DNA of 64,000 nucleotides. It comes from Flammulina velutipes. Taxonomy: Eukaryota > Basidiomycota > Agaricomycetes > Agaricales > Physalacriaceae. This document shows positions 34,762 to 45,351 of this stretch, in pieces (positions within the stretch are counted from its first letter, which is position 1; every line of letters starts with the position of its first letter). The stretch spans positions 3,038,001 through 3,102,000 of the forward strand of contig CM022371.1 in the NCBI GenBank assembly GCA_011800155.1. The letters run 5' to 3'. Below the pieces are notes generated by a model. It was not told the DNA's origin. It saw only the letters and a program-made list of their open reading frames with translations, and searched no databases. Made by a program: the position numbers and the translations under genes.

Positions 34762-35224
34762 TTCGTGGGCTGCCTGCTTTCACGACACGACAATGTCAAG
34801 ATTGCTGAAGGCAAGGCTGATGACTGCGGACTAGCCCCATGAATCCGTGATGGATCAGTCTATTTATGATTATCACTAGGGTCATAAGAGATGATCAAAA
34901 TAAATCTACTCACGAAGTACTATTGCATTGAATAAGCGCCACACATATCTTCCACAGGTAGAGGGGTAATTGGAAAGGCTCGGAGACCGAGATCGCCGCC
35001 CGTGGCCCACGGGTACCTGTGTGTGGCGCACATATGAAGGCAATTCCTTCAATGAAATGAGTAGACACCATCCTATATTTCAACCTTAGGAAATTCTATT
35101 AGATACATTAAATGCTAGAGTGCCGAGAAGATATGGCATAAACATGCCCATTTCTCCAACATATCTCTCACTGTCATTTGCATTAGTCACCAGTTACCAA
35201 AAACTATAAATTCGCGGGCAAGAT
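34762..35224. other. Intergenic region, 463 bases
   Basis: Divergent upstream regions of the DUF7330-like and RTA1 genes. It contains the 13-base word GTGTGGCGCACAT at 35021-35033, which is shared with 10641-10653. No gene is seen. Confidence 0.4.
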
Positions 35225-36493
35225 ATGGCGCAACAGTTGGGTGCCCCGTCATGTCAATATATCACTCAACAGGTCAGGCGCTTATTGGTAGGTTGGACTA
35301 GTGGTCGCTGATTCGTACACAGGCATTTTCTCGCGCGCCACACGGATAGACACTAGTTTCTACGGATACGTTCCTGACCGGGCGACTTCGATAGTATTTT
35401 TGGCTTTCTTTGCGATATCGACAGGTGATATAGCTTCTCTGAAATTTTCAATAGCTCATAAATTCTGTAGTGGCGCACATTGGGCAAGGAATTCATTACA
35501 GGAAGTGGTGGCTCCTGCCGACCGTCGTTCTGTGTGGTTTGTTAGAACTCCTAGGATGGGCTGCGCGCCTATGGTCCTCTTACGATCCCGGCCTTGCGGC
35601 GCCCTACGAGATGCAGTGCGTAGCTGTCAGTCTGAAGGCATGCAATGCAACTCATGGTCATTTTAATAGACTGACGTGCACCATTTTGGCTCCTACACCC
35701 CTCCTCGCAGCCAACTTCCTTATCATGGAACGAATTATCCTTCGTCTAGGTCCGCAATACAGTCGTCTCAGTCCAAAATGGTATACCATCGTTTTTTGTA
35801 CCAGCGATGTCATATCATTAGTTGTGCAAGCTATAGGAGGTGGGACTGCAGCCACTGCTGTCGCGCAGGATACAAATCCTGAGAATGGGGGAAATATCAT
35901 GCTGGGGGGTATTGCTTTCCAGATGGGTAAGTCGGCGTACTACACATGTAGACGGCCAATTTTGACCCTTTCATAAGCTGTCATAACAGTCTACGCGCTG
36001 TGTGCTGTCGAATTCTTCGTCCGATATATCTGGGATAAACCTGTGCACCGCCAGGGATTATCCAGAGGATATCTGACAACAAAACTCAAGTTGCTCAGTG
36101 GCGCTTTGGGATTCAGCACACTCTGCCTGTTTATCCGGTGAGTGATACACAGATTATCATGGTACAGACTTTGACGTACCAACGCGGCGCTCCAGAGCAG
36201 TCTATCGAACAATTGAGTTAGCTGATGGCTGGACTGGCAGAATTATCCTTACCGAGGTTTATTTCAGTAAGTACTCTTTCGCGCACATCCCAACGAACGA
36301 ACTGACTCGTTTAGACGTGTTGGACGGCGCGATGGTTATTTTAGCAATATACACCGTCAACATCCTGCATCCGGGCCTACTCTTGAACGCTAAAGTATTA
36401 GCATCCGACGGGGACATAGAAAAACCGCAACCATCTCCGGGACCAGTCAGCGTCAATGCAACTGCCAGAACTTCAGGAGCTACCCTGTCTTGA
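35225..36493 (+). CDS. RTA1-family seven-helix membrane protein
   Basis: RTA1/RTM1 proteins are fungus-specific lipid-translocating or stress-resistance membrane proteins. Exons are 35225-35240, 35323-35424, 35471-35615, 35670-35926, 35990-36137, 36196-36266 and 36315-36493, giving 305 residues. Motifs are SFYGYVPDRATSIVFLAFF in helix 1, HYRKWWLLPTVVLCGLLELL, GWAARLWSS, LAPTPLLAANFLIMERII and DVISLVVQAIGGG. The family C-terminal signature is RAVYRTIELADGWTGRI, ending with HPG. The 16-base first exon (MAQQL plus one base) is inferred because it is the nearest ATG with a donor in the right phase; it is the least certain part. Confidence 0.88.
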
Positions 36494-36560
36494 GAATTCA
36501 TCGAGGTGGAGAGTATGGGGACGATTCATAGAAGCGCATGTAAATTATACATAGTGATAG

Positions 36561-37540
36561 TCAGGCTAAGATACCGTCGTGGGCGTTGGCTTTTTCTGCC
36601 GAAGGTTTTAGATGCGACGAGGTTCGAATGGTGGACGAGCTTACATATGCGACTTCCTCGAAATCGTATTTTATACCAGCGGCCTCGAGTTTTCTTTTTC
36701 GCTGGTTCTGACGGCTGAGGAGTCGTTTAGCAACCTTTTGTTGTTCTTCTTCCGTCCGTGTCTAGATAATGCGTTGAGGAAAAAATAAAATCTTTCACGA
36801 ACAGACACACCTTGTTGTGTCTCAACCGTACAAGACGATCTTGTGGAACGACGCGGAATTTTCGGTTGCTTCCAACCCATAATTGAGGGTGAACCTCATC
36901 TTTGGGGATGACTTTGCAGCGGAGTATGTGGCCCATAAGAAGATAATTGTCCATTGTTTCTGCGACGATCTGTGCTACGGACGCAGAGTCAAATTCCAGG
37001 AAACCGTAGTGTTTGGATGCGCCAGTCTACATTTACGTGAGAGCAGGAAATGGTTGAAGTGTTTGAGAAAGTCGTACCCTTTTGTTTCTTGATACCCGTA
37101 GACGAGTTACGTTGCCGAATTGAGTGAAGTATGCTTTGAGCTGATCTTCATAGAAACCATGAGGTATCCGACCGAGGAATATTACTCCTCGCTCCTCTTG
37201 CTACAACAGTATTAGGATCGTAAAAAGATGGGGAAAATGGACAACATACTGATGAACGCTTAGCTTTAGCTTTGTCTAGTTTGCGCTTGACAGTCGCATC
37301 ATCCTTGGCTATTGTTGGAAGTTTGGATACATCTATAGCCGGGGCGTCTTCTCCTAGACCGTCATCATCATCATCGGATGAATCTTCATCGTCGGAAGAA
37401 AGGCCATGAAGGGGTATTTCGACTGTTTCTTCATCATCTTCAACCTGCTCTGCGGGTGTGTCCTGTACGACGACCTTTTTCTTTTCTTCCGTCTTGCTCT
37501 TTTTCTTTCCCAGCTTCTGGGAGATTTGTGTAGGCAACAT
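36561..37540 (-). CDS. Nucleolar RNA-binding protein, Nop15/NIFK type
   Basis: A pre-60S ribosome assembly factor with a single RRM. Minus-strand exons are 37540-37250, 37194-37078, 37026-36811 and 36761-36561, giving 274 residues. An acidic, Lys-rich N-terminus ([16 protein letters not shown]) precedes the RRM: RNP2 [35 protein letters not shown]1 SKHYGFLEF, and [19 protein letters not shown]. The RRM is followed by [17 protein letters not shown] sequence and a basic tail ([30 protein letters not shown]), exactly as in Nop15 and NIFK. An upstream in-frame ATG at 37618 exists, but MLPTQIS at 37540 fits better. It is head to head with the NDUFAF3-like gene. Confidence 0.92.
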
Positions 37541-37640
37541 CGTAAATGAGCAGTGGTCGTCGAGGTTGGAAAAAAAGCAGATGCGCTCACGTGCAGCTGA
37601 TTTATTTTGTGACGTCACAAATTCGAGTTTGAACTCTACA
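37541..37640. promoter_or_regulatory. 100-base divergent promoter between Nop15/NIFK and NDUFAF3-like genes
   Basis: Only 100 bases separate the two ATGs. A palindromic TGACGTCA (CRE/ATF-type site) is present at 37610-37617 (in TTGTGACGTCACAAA). This is a plausible shared bZIP-binding site. Confidence 0.55.
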
Positions 37641-38260
37641 ATGAACCGCGCTGGTCTCTCATTGGCTCGCTCTATACGCTACTCGTCTCGGCCATTGCAT
37701 ACGTCGACTAGGATCTCGCAACAGCAAAAAAGGCGACACGGACTTGTGAATATCCTTGCCGACGACAACCCGCCGCCAGTTGAAGTCAAGTCTATCACTT
37801 CGCAAGCAATTCATCTCGCAGACGGTCTTAATTTGACTGCGCCATGTATGTTCCTCGAAGGAGAAGTATTTCTCTGGGACGTACCACAAAGTCTGTGGGA
37901 TGGCTGGACAACAGAGCACTTCCAGATTTTCGACGTCGTTGATCCTAAACCTGGTGTGTATCCTCCCAGTCCTGCGACATTTTCTAGATTAACGGCCTCT
38001 CAGAAATTCTGCTATTTGGTACGGGAGGACGAATCGCTCACCCACCTCCCAGTATACGGACTTATTTGAACGGATTGGGCATTCAAGTGGACACTATGGA
38101 CACCGTTCGTTTCTCTCCATACCCTTTTCGCTTTCACTTACAACTGCACTAGAAAAATGCATGTTCGTACTACAACTTGTTGTCAGAAGAAGGACGTCGC
38201 GTAGCTGCAGCTCTATTGCCTGTAACACCGAACTCGTGGCATAAGACCTCTCAAAAATGA
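37641..38260 (+). CDS. Mitochondrial NDUFAF3/Mth938-domain protein
   Basis: The Mth938 (DUF498) family includes NDUFAF3, a complex I assembly factor. Exons are 37641-37953, 38004-38104 and 38153-38260, giving 173 residues. The start MNRAGLSLARSIRYSSRPLH is a typical mitochondrial presequence. The domain follows: DGWTTEHFQIFDVVDPKPEI, LLFGTGGRIAHPPPSIRTYL, NGLGIQVDTMDTKNACSYYN and LLSEEGRRVAAALLP. These are the G-T-G, P-P-x-x-x-x-x-L and D-T-x-N-A-C-x-x-Y-N-x-L motifs of the family. Introns are GT-AG. Confidence 0.9.
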
Positions 38261-38564
38261 ACTCATGCATTCACGCCGGATTTTCGTGCCAGCGCAGCAA
38301 TCAATGCCTCCCTTTTCTGAGGCTGAAGAATGGTAGGTCATCAATATATTATACAAAAGAAACTGTACTGCTGACGCAACACCCCGCAAATCACAACTTG
38401 AACGAAGTAAAAGCCAATCCATTTGCGCTGATCTACCAACTACAGTACTCTGCATTATCATTTACCGCGTTCTGAGGACCTCCGACGGTCATGTGGACTG
38501 TCCCATGGCCCCAGGCGAAGAGCGGAACCGACGTTGTTCCTTTCATTCTCATCCCATCTTGACG
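38261..38564. other. Intergenic region, about 300 bases
   Basis: 3' flank of the NDUFAF3-like gene and promoter of the first FAD oxidase. No gene is seen. Confidence 0.35.
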
Positions 38565-40186
38565 ATGTCTATCCTCACCGATTTACTTTCCCAGCTCACT
38601 TCCTCGGGATACACTGGGGATATTCTCTTCAAACCTTCCAATGGACTCGAAGACGACGACTGGACGATGGCGACTCGCTCATGGGGCTGTCAAGGGAAAA
38701 AAGATCCCAAGGTCGCTTTGAAACCCAAGACCCTCGAAGACGTGTCCAAGGCAGTGTTATGGCTTGGAAGAAATCATCTTGACTTTGCCGTGCGCTCAGG
38801 TGGTACAGCTCAATCGCAATGCGACGGCATAATTTTGGACATGGGTCATTTCAAGAGGTCTGTATACTATCATTCACCCAGCTTTTATATCTCATATCAC
38901 GCAGAATGGACTACGACGAGGGAGCGCAGACAGTAACTCTAGGACCTGGCCAAACATGGCGAACAGTCTTTGAAAAGCTCATACCTAGTCCTATCACTGT
39001 CATGGGTGGTCGGATTGGTTATGTTGGTGTTGGTGGCTTCCTCACTGGCGGCGGCTTATGCTACCTTACGAATATGTACGGTGCTGCCACCAACACTGTC
39101 ATCGACTATCAGCTCGTGATCGCCGATGGTAGAGTGATCTGGGCCAGCGAGGATGCAGAGCTTGCCCAGGTAATGCGAGGCGCCGGGTTCAGCTATGGTG
39201 GTAAGCTCTTCCGTCCCGATGATCATCTCGTATTTTCTAACTTGTTAAAGTCGTCACTGAAATTGTCATGAAAGCCCTCCCAAAGCCACCTTCCGTATAT
39301 GGAGGCTACATCATGTATTCCGTCGACAAGATGCTGGCCCTTGCAGAGCATGTCCGAAAATTGGCTACGGATAATACTAATCCTCGAATCAGTGCCATGT
39401 TGGTATGTTGATGTAGTTTCTCTGTTGTCTATCTGAACATATCGTAGGCCATTATTCTTGTGCCGGCCTTCGGTCGCGTTTGTGCTCTTTTGCCTTTCGT
39501 CGTTGGCATTGAGGGGCTTGATACGGCCGAGTACACCAAGAGACCAGAAGTCTTCGGTTGGGCTTGGGACTATCCAGTGATATACGATAATAGTTCTGTT
39601 CTACCATTCGAAGAGGCTATTTTTGTGCAAGGCAAGTACCCGTATTCATCATCTTCGTTATCGTTGATTTTCCTTAGAGGGCCTTTTGTCGCGTCCGGAT
39701 AAAACAACGTCGTGGCAAATGAATGGAGCAATGTTATCTTCACTTGAACGCGGCGTGTTCGAGGCTGGCACCAAGTGGGTGACAACCCTCCAATCTCGTC
39801 CTGATGGAGAACGATTCTATGGCGCTGGGATTTTCTTTCAGCCATTTATGAAGAACGCGTTCAATACTACGTTGGCTACGAAAGGTGTATGGCCACCTCC
39901 TGGACACACAACCCTTAGTGCCCTCGCCATCGTCATTACGCAACCGGATTCGATGCCCGGACACGCGGAGGAGAACGCTCGACACTTGCGCGACTGTGTT
40001 GAACAGGTTAATGAGGCGGCCAAGAAATCAGGGATTCAAGTTTTGAACAACTACCCCAATTACTTGCTGGCTGGAAGTCCACCTGAGGAGTTCTATGACG
40101 AGGACACGTTGATGCTACTCCGTGCGGTGAAGAGGAAATATGATCCAGAAGATCTATTCAACAAGGGGATCCACGTTGGGGTTTAA
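38565..40186 (+). CDS. FAD-linked oxidoreductase (VAO/berberine-bridge type), tandem copy 1
   Basis: A flavin oxidase of the VAO/BBE fold, substrate unknown. Exons are 38565-38857, 38905-39200, 39251-39402, 39448-39631 and 39678-40186, giving 477 residues. The FAD-binding half contains VALKPKTLEDVSKAVLWL, AVRSGGTAQSQ, TLGPGQTWRTVFEKL and VGYVGVGGFLTGGGLCYLT. The end is the BBE tail: NYPNYLLAGSPPEEFYDED and KRKYDPEDLFNKGIHVG. The usual RSGGHS motif, whose His carries the flavin, is RSGGT here (Thr81), so covalent attachment at that site is unlikely. No signal peptide is seen, so the protein is probably intracellular. Intron 4 starts with GC instead of GT (GCAAGT at 39632). Exons 2-5 have the same lengths as in copy 2, which follows 270 bases downstream. 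Confidence 0.9.
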
Positions 40187-40456
40187 TCGGGTATCTTTTG
40201 CCATGATCCATCAATCGATACTTAATCCCACAAAAGTCTTGGTTGGATCGCTATGTTTGGGATGAGGTATAACGTCCACTTTTCTCTGCTTTCTTTATCT
40301 GAACTTACTCTTCATAAGCTCACGTAACTGATATAGTCTCACACCTCAGGGCGTCGGTGTTGACGGATGTTGGAAGGGGCATCAAACATGCAATCAGTAT
40401 TTAATCGCGAATCCAATTGATGGTTTGTTCCTTTTCTTTCGCTCTCAACCTTTTCT

Positions 40457-42092
40457 ATGTCGTCTCACTTGGAAGAGCTCAAAACTGCCGGCTACAATGG
40501 CGACATCTTATTAAAACCAACAGGTATCCAAGAGGAAGACGATGTGTGGAATCTAGCTACCCGCACGTGGGGCTGTCAGTCCAAGAGAGATCCCGCGTTC
40601 GCGTTGAAACCTAGAACTGTCGAAGATGTTTCCAAAGCCGTTCAGTGGTTAGGAAGGCACAATATCGACTTCGCCGTCCGCTCTGGTGGAACCGGACAAT
40701 CTCAATCCGACGAGGCAATTCTTGACATGGGTCACTTCGACAAGTGAGTCTGCCAGACAAACTAACCTATCTTGCTCTTATCCTCATTAACACTGGTTTG
40801 AATACGATGACAAGAAGGGGACTATCACCCTCGGTCCCGGGCAGACTTGGAGAAGAGTCTACGACAACCTTGTCCCTACGCCTGTCACGGTCTTGGGCGG
40901 ACGTGTCGGATATGTCGGGGTCGGAGGGTTTCTCACAGGCGGTGGCCTCTCGTTTTTGACGAACGCTCATGGCGCTGCCACTAATACGGTGCTTGACTAC
41001 CAAATCGTTCTGGCCTCAGGCGAGGCCGTATGGGCAAGCTCAGACGCGGACCTGGCTCAAGCTATCCGAGGCGCAGGCTTCAGCTTTGGAGGTACGTGTC
41101 TTTACATAGATTCTCCATTGCACCTTCTGATTTAGCTGTAGTCGTGACGGAGATTATAATGAAGGCGATACCTAAGCCACCTGCGGTGTACGCAGGCTAC
41201 TTGTTATACACTGTTGACAAGCTATCAGCTCTAGCCAAGCATGTTGAGGCGTTTACTTTGAAGAACGATGATCCGCGACTTAGCTTGATCCTGGTGAGTG
41301 CACGAATCTCTCGGACGACAATCATCATATTGACGTGCTCTGACGCTAGGCACTGTTCTACGCTCCTGGACTTGGACGTATATGCTGCCTGAGCCCATTT
41401 GTAAGCGTGGATGACGAAGAGGACCTGGCGGCTTTTGTTAAGCGGCCAGATGTGTTTGGTTGGGCATGGAATTACAATCCTATTCACGACGGAAGCGGAG
41501 TTATGTCGTATGAAGGAGCGGCTTTCAGCAATGGTGATTTCAATTGCGCTTCGCTACCCGATAGCACCTGATATCCAATATAGAATCCAACGTTTTACGC
41601 CCACTTTCCAATAGATCTTGGCAGATAGGCGGGGCGATGCTCTCCTCGCTCAACTCGTCTGTCTTGCAGGTCGGAGCAGACTGGGTCACTGAGCTCCAAT
41701 CAAGGCCTGACGGAGAGCGGTTCAACGGTGCTGGAGTTTTCTTCATGCCATGTATGAAAGGTTGCTTCGTGACTACCCCAGCCACGAAAGGCGTCTGGCC
41801 TCCGACGGGATGTGATACCCTTTGCGCAATATCAATCATAATCGACCAACCAGATACCCTACCCGGACAGGCGGAAGAAAATGCGGCATATATGAGGGAC
41901 GGCGTGCGGCGTATACAAGAAGCTGCGAAAGAAAGTGGTATAGGCGTGGTGAAAAACTATCCCAACTACCTCATCGCAGGGAGCCCGCCGGAGGAATTTT
42001 ACGAGCCAGAGACACTTCAATTCCTACGAGGCTTGAAGAGGAGATACGACCCAACGGACATGTTTAACAAGGGTATACATATTGGTCTTTAG
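40457..42092 (+). CDS. FAD-linked oxidoreductase (VAO/berberine-bridge type), tandem copy 2
   Basis: Paralog of the gene just upstream. Exons are 40457-40743, 40796-41091, 41142-41293, 41350-41533 and 41584-42092, giving 475 residues. Exons 2-5 (296, 152, 184 and 509 bases) match copy 1 base for base in length. Motifs are DEAILDMGHFDK, TLGPGQTWRRVYDNL, VGYVGVGGFLTGGGLSFLT and GERFNGAGVFFMP. The tail is KNYPNYLIAGSPPEEFYEPE with YDPTDMFNKGIHIG. The flavin-linking His is again Thr (79). Intron 1 appears to end in TG rather than AG (40794-40795). Every nearby AG would put exon 2 out of frame, so the gene either splices a GT-TG intron or is damaged. Otherwise the frame is intact throughout. Confidence 0.83.
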
Positions 42093-43056
42093 GTGTATTT
42101 GGTACGAGCTTTTTTTTTTGACACAAAAATGTTATAGCCACCATATATTGGGAAGACGTTCGGCTTATCCTCCGTCATTAATCCTCTCCGGTAGTGGTTG
42201 TCCCTCCTCAACCAAGTGGACACTGAAGCTGTTCCGCATGCGTAATACTCGTCGTCGGCTACAGACCTACTTCGGCGGAACACAGCTTAGGACTCCCGTT
42301 TCGGCGACGCTTCCTAGAAGCCCCCTCTAAGACCATTTCTCATATCCTTCGCATACCCATGTCGACTCTGGCACCCTTCTAATTCATTCACCACCATCAC
42401 AGAGATGGTATTCCACCGCGTCAGCTCACACTTCTGGCTTTATCTATTGCGCACTCCTAATCATCTCGAGTATATTTCGTTCTTTGCGATGCTCATACTA
42501 CCTCTGATCTTCTTCACAGATCTGAATCGGCATGCTCTGCTCCCAAGAGATAGTACCTATTTCTCTGGCGTTGAAAACAACAAGATTTTTTAACCGTTAA
42601 GAACTATCCTGAATGGACGCTGGAATACCTGTTCGCCTCGGCCGTTCTAGCACGCAAACTTCACCTCGTTTGAATTGAAAAGCATGTAAGTACCAGTCCC
42701 CGTCATGGTGAAACACTCTTGGTCGGGATGATGTATCTCTGTATGTGATGATAGCAGCATGTCGGCAAGACTCGGGTAATTTCCACTAGGTCCGACAGGC
42801 TTTCCATATTCTACTCAAGCCCGAACGGCGAACGGTACAGCAACTATGCGTCATAATCAGGGATGTGCGTTACCACTTTCCTCTCAACAAACGGGTATTC
42901 ATTATTCGATCACCAGATAAACCCCAGGAAGGGCCGGGAGATTCATTCGAATGCAAACTGAAAACGTTTCGACGGCAGCGGAAGAAGTTGGCTTGACTGC
43001 GTCGGGTAACTCTACGCTACATGCTTCCAGTGAGGACGTAACGTGCCATGTCATCA
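42093..43056. other. Intergenic region of almost 1 kb
   Basis: No gene that I can support. A 62-codon ATG frame at 42405-42593 has a hydrophobic stretch (YISFFAMLILPLIFF) but no family match, and could be chance. The rest carries only short open frames. Confidence 0.4.
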
Positions 43057-43063
43057 TATATAA
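43057..43063 (+). promoter_or_regulatory. TATA box of the first GPI-anchored protein gene
   Basis: TATATAA lies about 54 bases before the ATG at 43117, followed by a CT-rich leader (CTCTCACTATCACC). Confidence 0.5.
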
Positions 43064-43116
43064 GGCTAGAATCTGCCGTGCCCTCCCCAGGCGACTCTTG
43101 TTCTCTCACTATCACC

Positions 43117-43808
43117 ATGATGTTCTCCCTCGCCGTCGCCCTCTCCCTCCTCACCGCTACACTGGGACTTCAGATAGAGCAACCAACGGAGGCTGTGAGG
43201 TCTTCGTCGCCTATCACTATTACCTGGACCAGCGAGCCGGACGACCCTCCATTCAGCATCGAACTTGTGAACGACATATTCAACAATCAGTTCGCCATTG
43301 CGAATAACGTCCAGCCCTCTCTCGGCACTCTGGAGCTCACTCTGCCGCAGGTCCCGCCTGGGTAAGTGCTAAGCATTCCTGCCGTCCGTCACATCCTTGA
43401 CAACGTCAATAGCGACGGATACACCATTCAATTTGTGAACATTTCTGACATTGACGACGTCTACACCGAAACTTCGAGTTTCTCCGTCGCCGAATCTCCT
43501 GCACCGTCAGTTACACCGTCAACTACCGGGACGACGTGAGTATGGGCCATTGAGGTGTTGTTTTGGGGTTATGACATATTTCCCGCAGTGGAGCTCCTTC
43601 GAGCGGAACTACTAGTGGCGCGAGTACCACCAGGACCGTGACCTCGCCCTCTACTTCGCGCACTGTGACAGGTAGCAATACAGGCACTGGTACAGAAACT
43701 GCGTCCGCGGCTGGCCAGACTACCTCTGACGATGGTGCTAGCACTCTGTCGAGGTCTGGCCTCTTTGGAGGCGTTGGTGCTGGCTTTTTAGCATGGCTAT
43801 TGCTCTAA
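43117..43808 (+). CDS. Ser/Thr-rich GPI-anchored cell-wall protein (KRE9/KNH N-domain), tandem copy 1
   Basis: A secreted cell-surface protein of the fungal Ser-Thr-rich GPI-anchored family with an N-terminal KRE9/KNH1-like beta domain. Exons are 43117-43361, 43413-43535 and 43589-43808, giving 195 residues. A signal peptide (MMFSLAVALSLLTATLG) is followed by IEQPTEAVRSSSPITITWTS, PPFSIELVNDIFNNQFAIA and DGYTIQFVNISDIDDVY. A long Ser/Thr stretch for O-mannosylation comes next (GTTSGASTTRTVTSPSTS). The C-terminal hydrophobic segment (GLFGGVGAGFLAWLLL) fits a GPI signal, with Gly/Ala/Ser just before it. The second ATG at 43120 could also serve. Enzymatic activity is not expected. Confidence 0.88.
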
Positions 43809-44195
43809 AACACGCTATCGTACATCACTGATGGATATTTTCTTTTCCATATCATGATACGGACCTTTTGGACGCACTTCTTTGATTGTTTTACATATTC
43901 ATGATACTGTTCTTGGGCTGTATTTCAATTTGTTGTCAGCGTACCAATGGACAATTCTCAATTCATCCACCTGTACTCTTATGCTACCGCAGCTGCAATA
44001 GCAGCCTTTGAGAACTGTTTCCATGCAACGTCATTGGAACTGGTAGATTGGAACACGGAAAGTGTCAAGGAACGATTCAGCATGTGACCCCGAACTGATG
44101 AGTTCTTGGCCTCCCACGCTATTTTCCCTGGCTGGTTCAAGGCTTGTCTTCTCCTCTCACCTTCTCCTTTTCCCCCCGAGAAAAAAACGAAAACC
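43809..44195. other. Spacer between the two GPI-protein genes
   Basis: 387 bases holding the 3' UTR of copy 1 and the promoter of copy 2, with a long C/T-rich leader (TTCTCCTCTCACCTTCTCCTTT) immediately before the second gene, a feature of highly expressed fungal genes. No gene is seen. Confidence 0.4.
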
Positions 44196-44821
44196 ATGTT
44201 CGCCCTCGCCATCCTTTCGCTCGCTGCCACTGCTCTCGCTCTCGAAGTCAACACACCTGATGAGAGCATCATGTCCTCGGCCAATGTGACCATCACTTGG
44301 GAGAGCGAGTCCAACGACACGAACTTCAACATCCATGTGTACAACCAGATCTTCAACGACCAGTATGCTGTTGCGAACAACGTCAATGTTTCCCAACATG
44401 CTATCACGCTGCCCTTGCCTGAAATCCCCGTTGGGTAAGTCTTGTTTTCTAAATAATATGGCGATGGATTGACCCAGCGCCCATAGCGATGGGTACACGT
44501 ACCGTTTCACCAACATCAGCGACGACACCGATGTCTACGCCGCCTCGGAAAACATTAGTGTTATCGCGTTCGATGCTGCCGTTGCCTCGACTACGACGTT
44601 TGGATCCTCTGCAAGGTACGTATGAAAATTTCTTGCCTGGGCCTCTCTCACGCGACATTTCTTATAGTGAAACTGGTTCTTCTTCCTCCTCGTCGAGTTC
44701 TACCGGAACTGGCACGTCCACCTCGGATACGGCAGCAGCGACTGAGTCCGACAACGGCGCACGCACCATCGGTGCTAGTGCTGTCGGAATCCTTGCCGGG
44801 CTCGTTGCTTTGGCATTGTAA
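44196..44821 (+). CDS. Ser/Thr-rich GPI-anchored cell-wall protein (KRE9/KNH N-domain), tandem copy 2
   Basis: Paralog of the preceding gene. Exons are 44196-44434, 44487-44615 and 44668-44821, giving 173 residues. The signal peptide is MFALAILSLAATALA. The domain reads VNTPDESIMSSANVTITWES, NFNIHVYNQIFNDQYAVANN and DGYTYRFTNISDDTDVY. The Ser-rich stalk (SSSSSSSSTGTGTSTSD) and C-terminal hydrophobic tail (ASAVGILAGLVALAL) fit GPI anchoring. Intron positions and phases are the same as in copy 1 (both phase 2), which supports tandem duplication. N-glycosylation sequons are present (NVT, NIS, NVS). Confidence 0.9.
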
Positions 44822-45351
44822 ACCTTGTTTGTGTATCGCGGCGGAACTAGCGAACTCTCACAGACTTCTCTATTACGTTTTCGTTTTACTTTTGGCTTTT
44901 GTTGTGTTGGACTCAGATGCTGAAAATTGTTGTCCCATTCACTCGCTTTATCACCCCTACCGACCGACCTACATATTCACATCGTCGCATACGTACATAC
45001 CTGTACATACCTTGACCCGCCCGTCGCTATATCATTGTTGTGTCTTTCTACTTGGGTTGTGACAGGAGGACGCCGTTGGCGAATCACTTGGATAGAAGAG
45101 TAATACTCATCTCCGGTCTGCCAGTAACTTCGATTTCGACGGCACCGAGGTTGTCGATGCTCAAGAAATTCTACGCACGGAACGGCAACTTAAAATGCAA
45201 GGTCAAAGGACACGCCATAATCATAATGGGAGTCAGTGATTCCCGAAGAGCACTAATGGATACAACGATAAATGAGGAGGTATAATCAAAGCACTATGTA
45301 GAAGGGTGAACAAGAGAGAGAGAAGGATATCAAAGAAGTCATCAAGCGTCA
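44822..45351. other. Intergenic region, 530 bases
   Basis: 3' flank of GPI copy 2 and, on the opposite strand, of the disordered-protein gene. No gene is seen. Confidence 0.4.

Noticed and set aside
40801..40817. Alternative AG acceptor for intron 1 of FAD oxidase copy 2
   Set aside because: Both AG sites here shift the frame relative to exon 1, so they cannot give the conserved protein.
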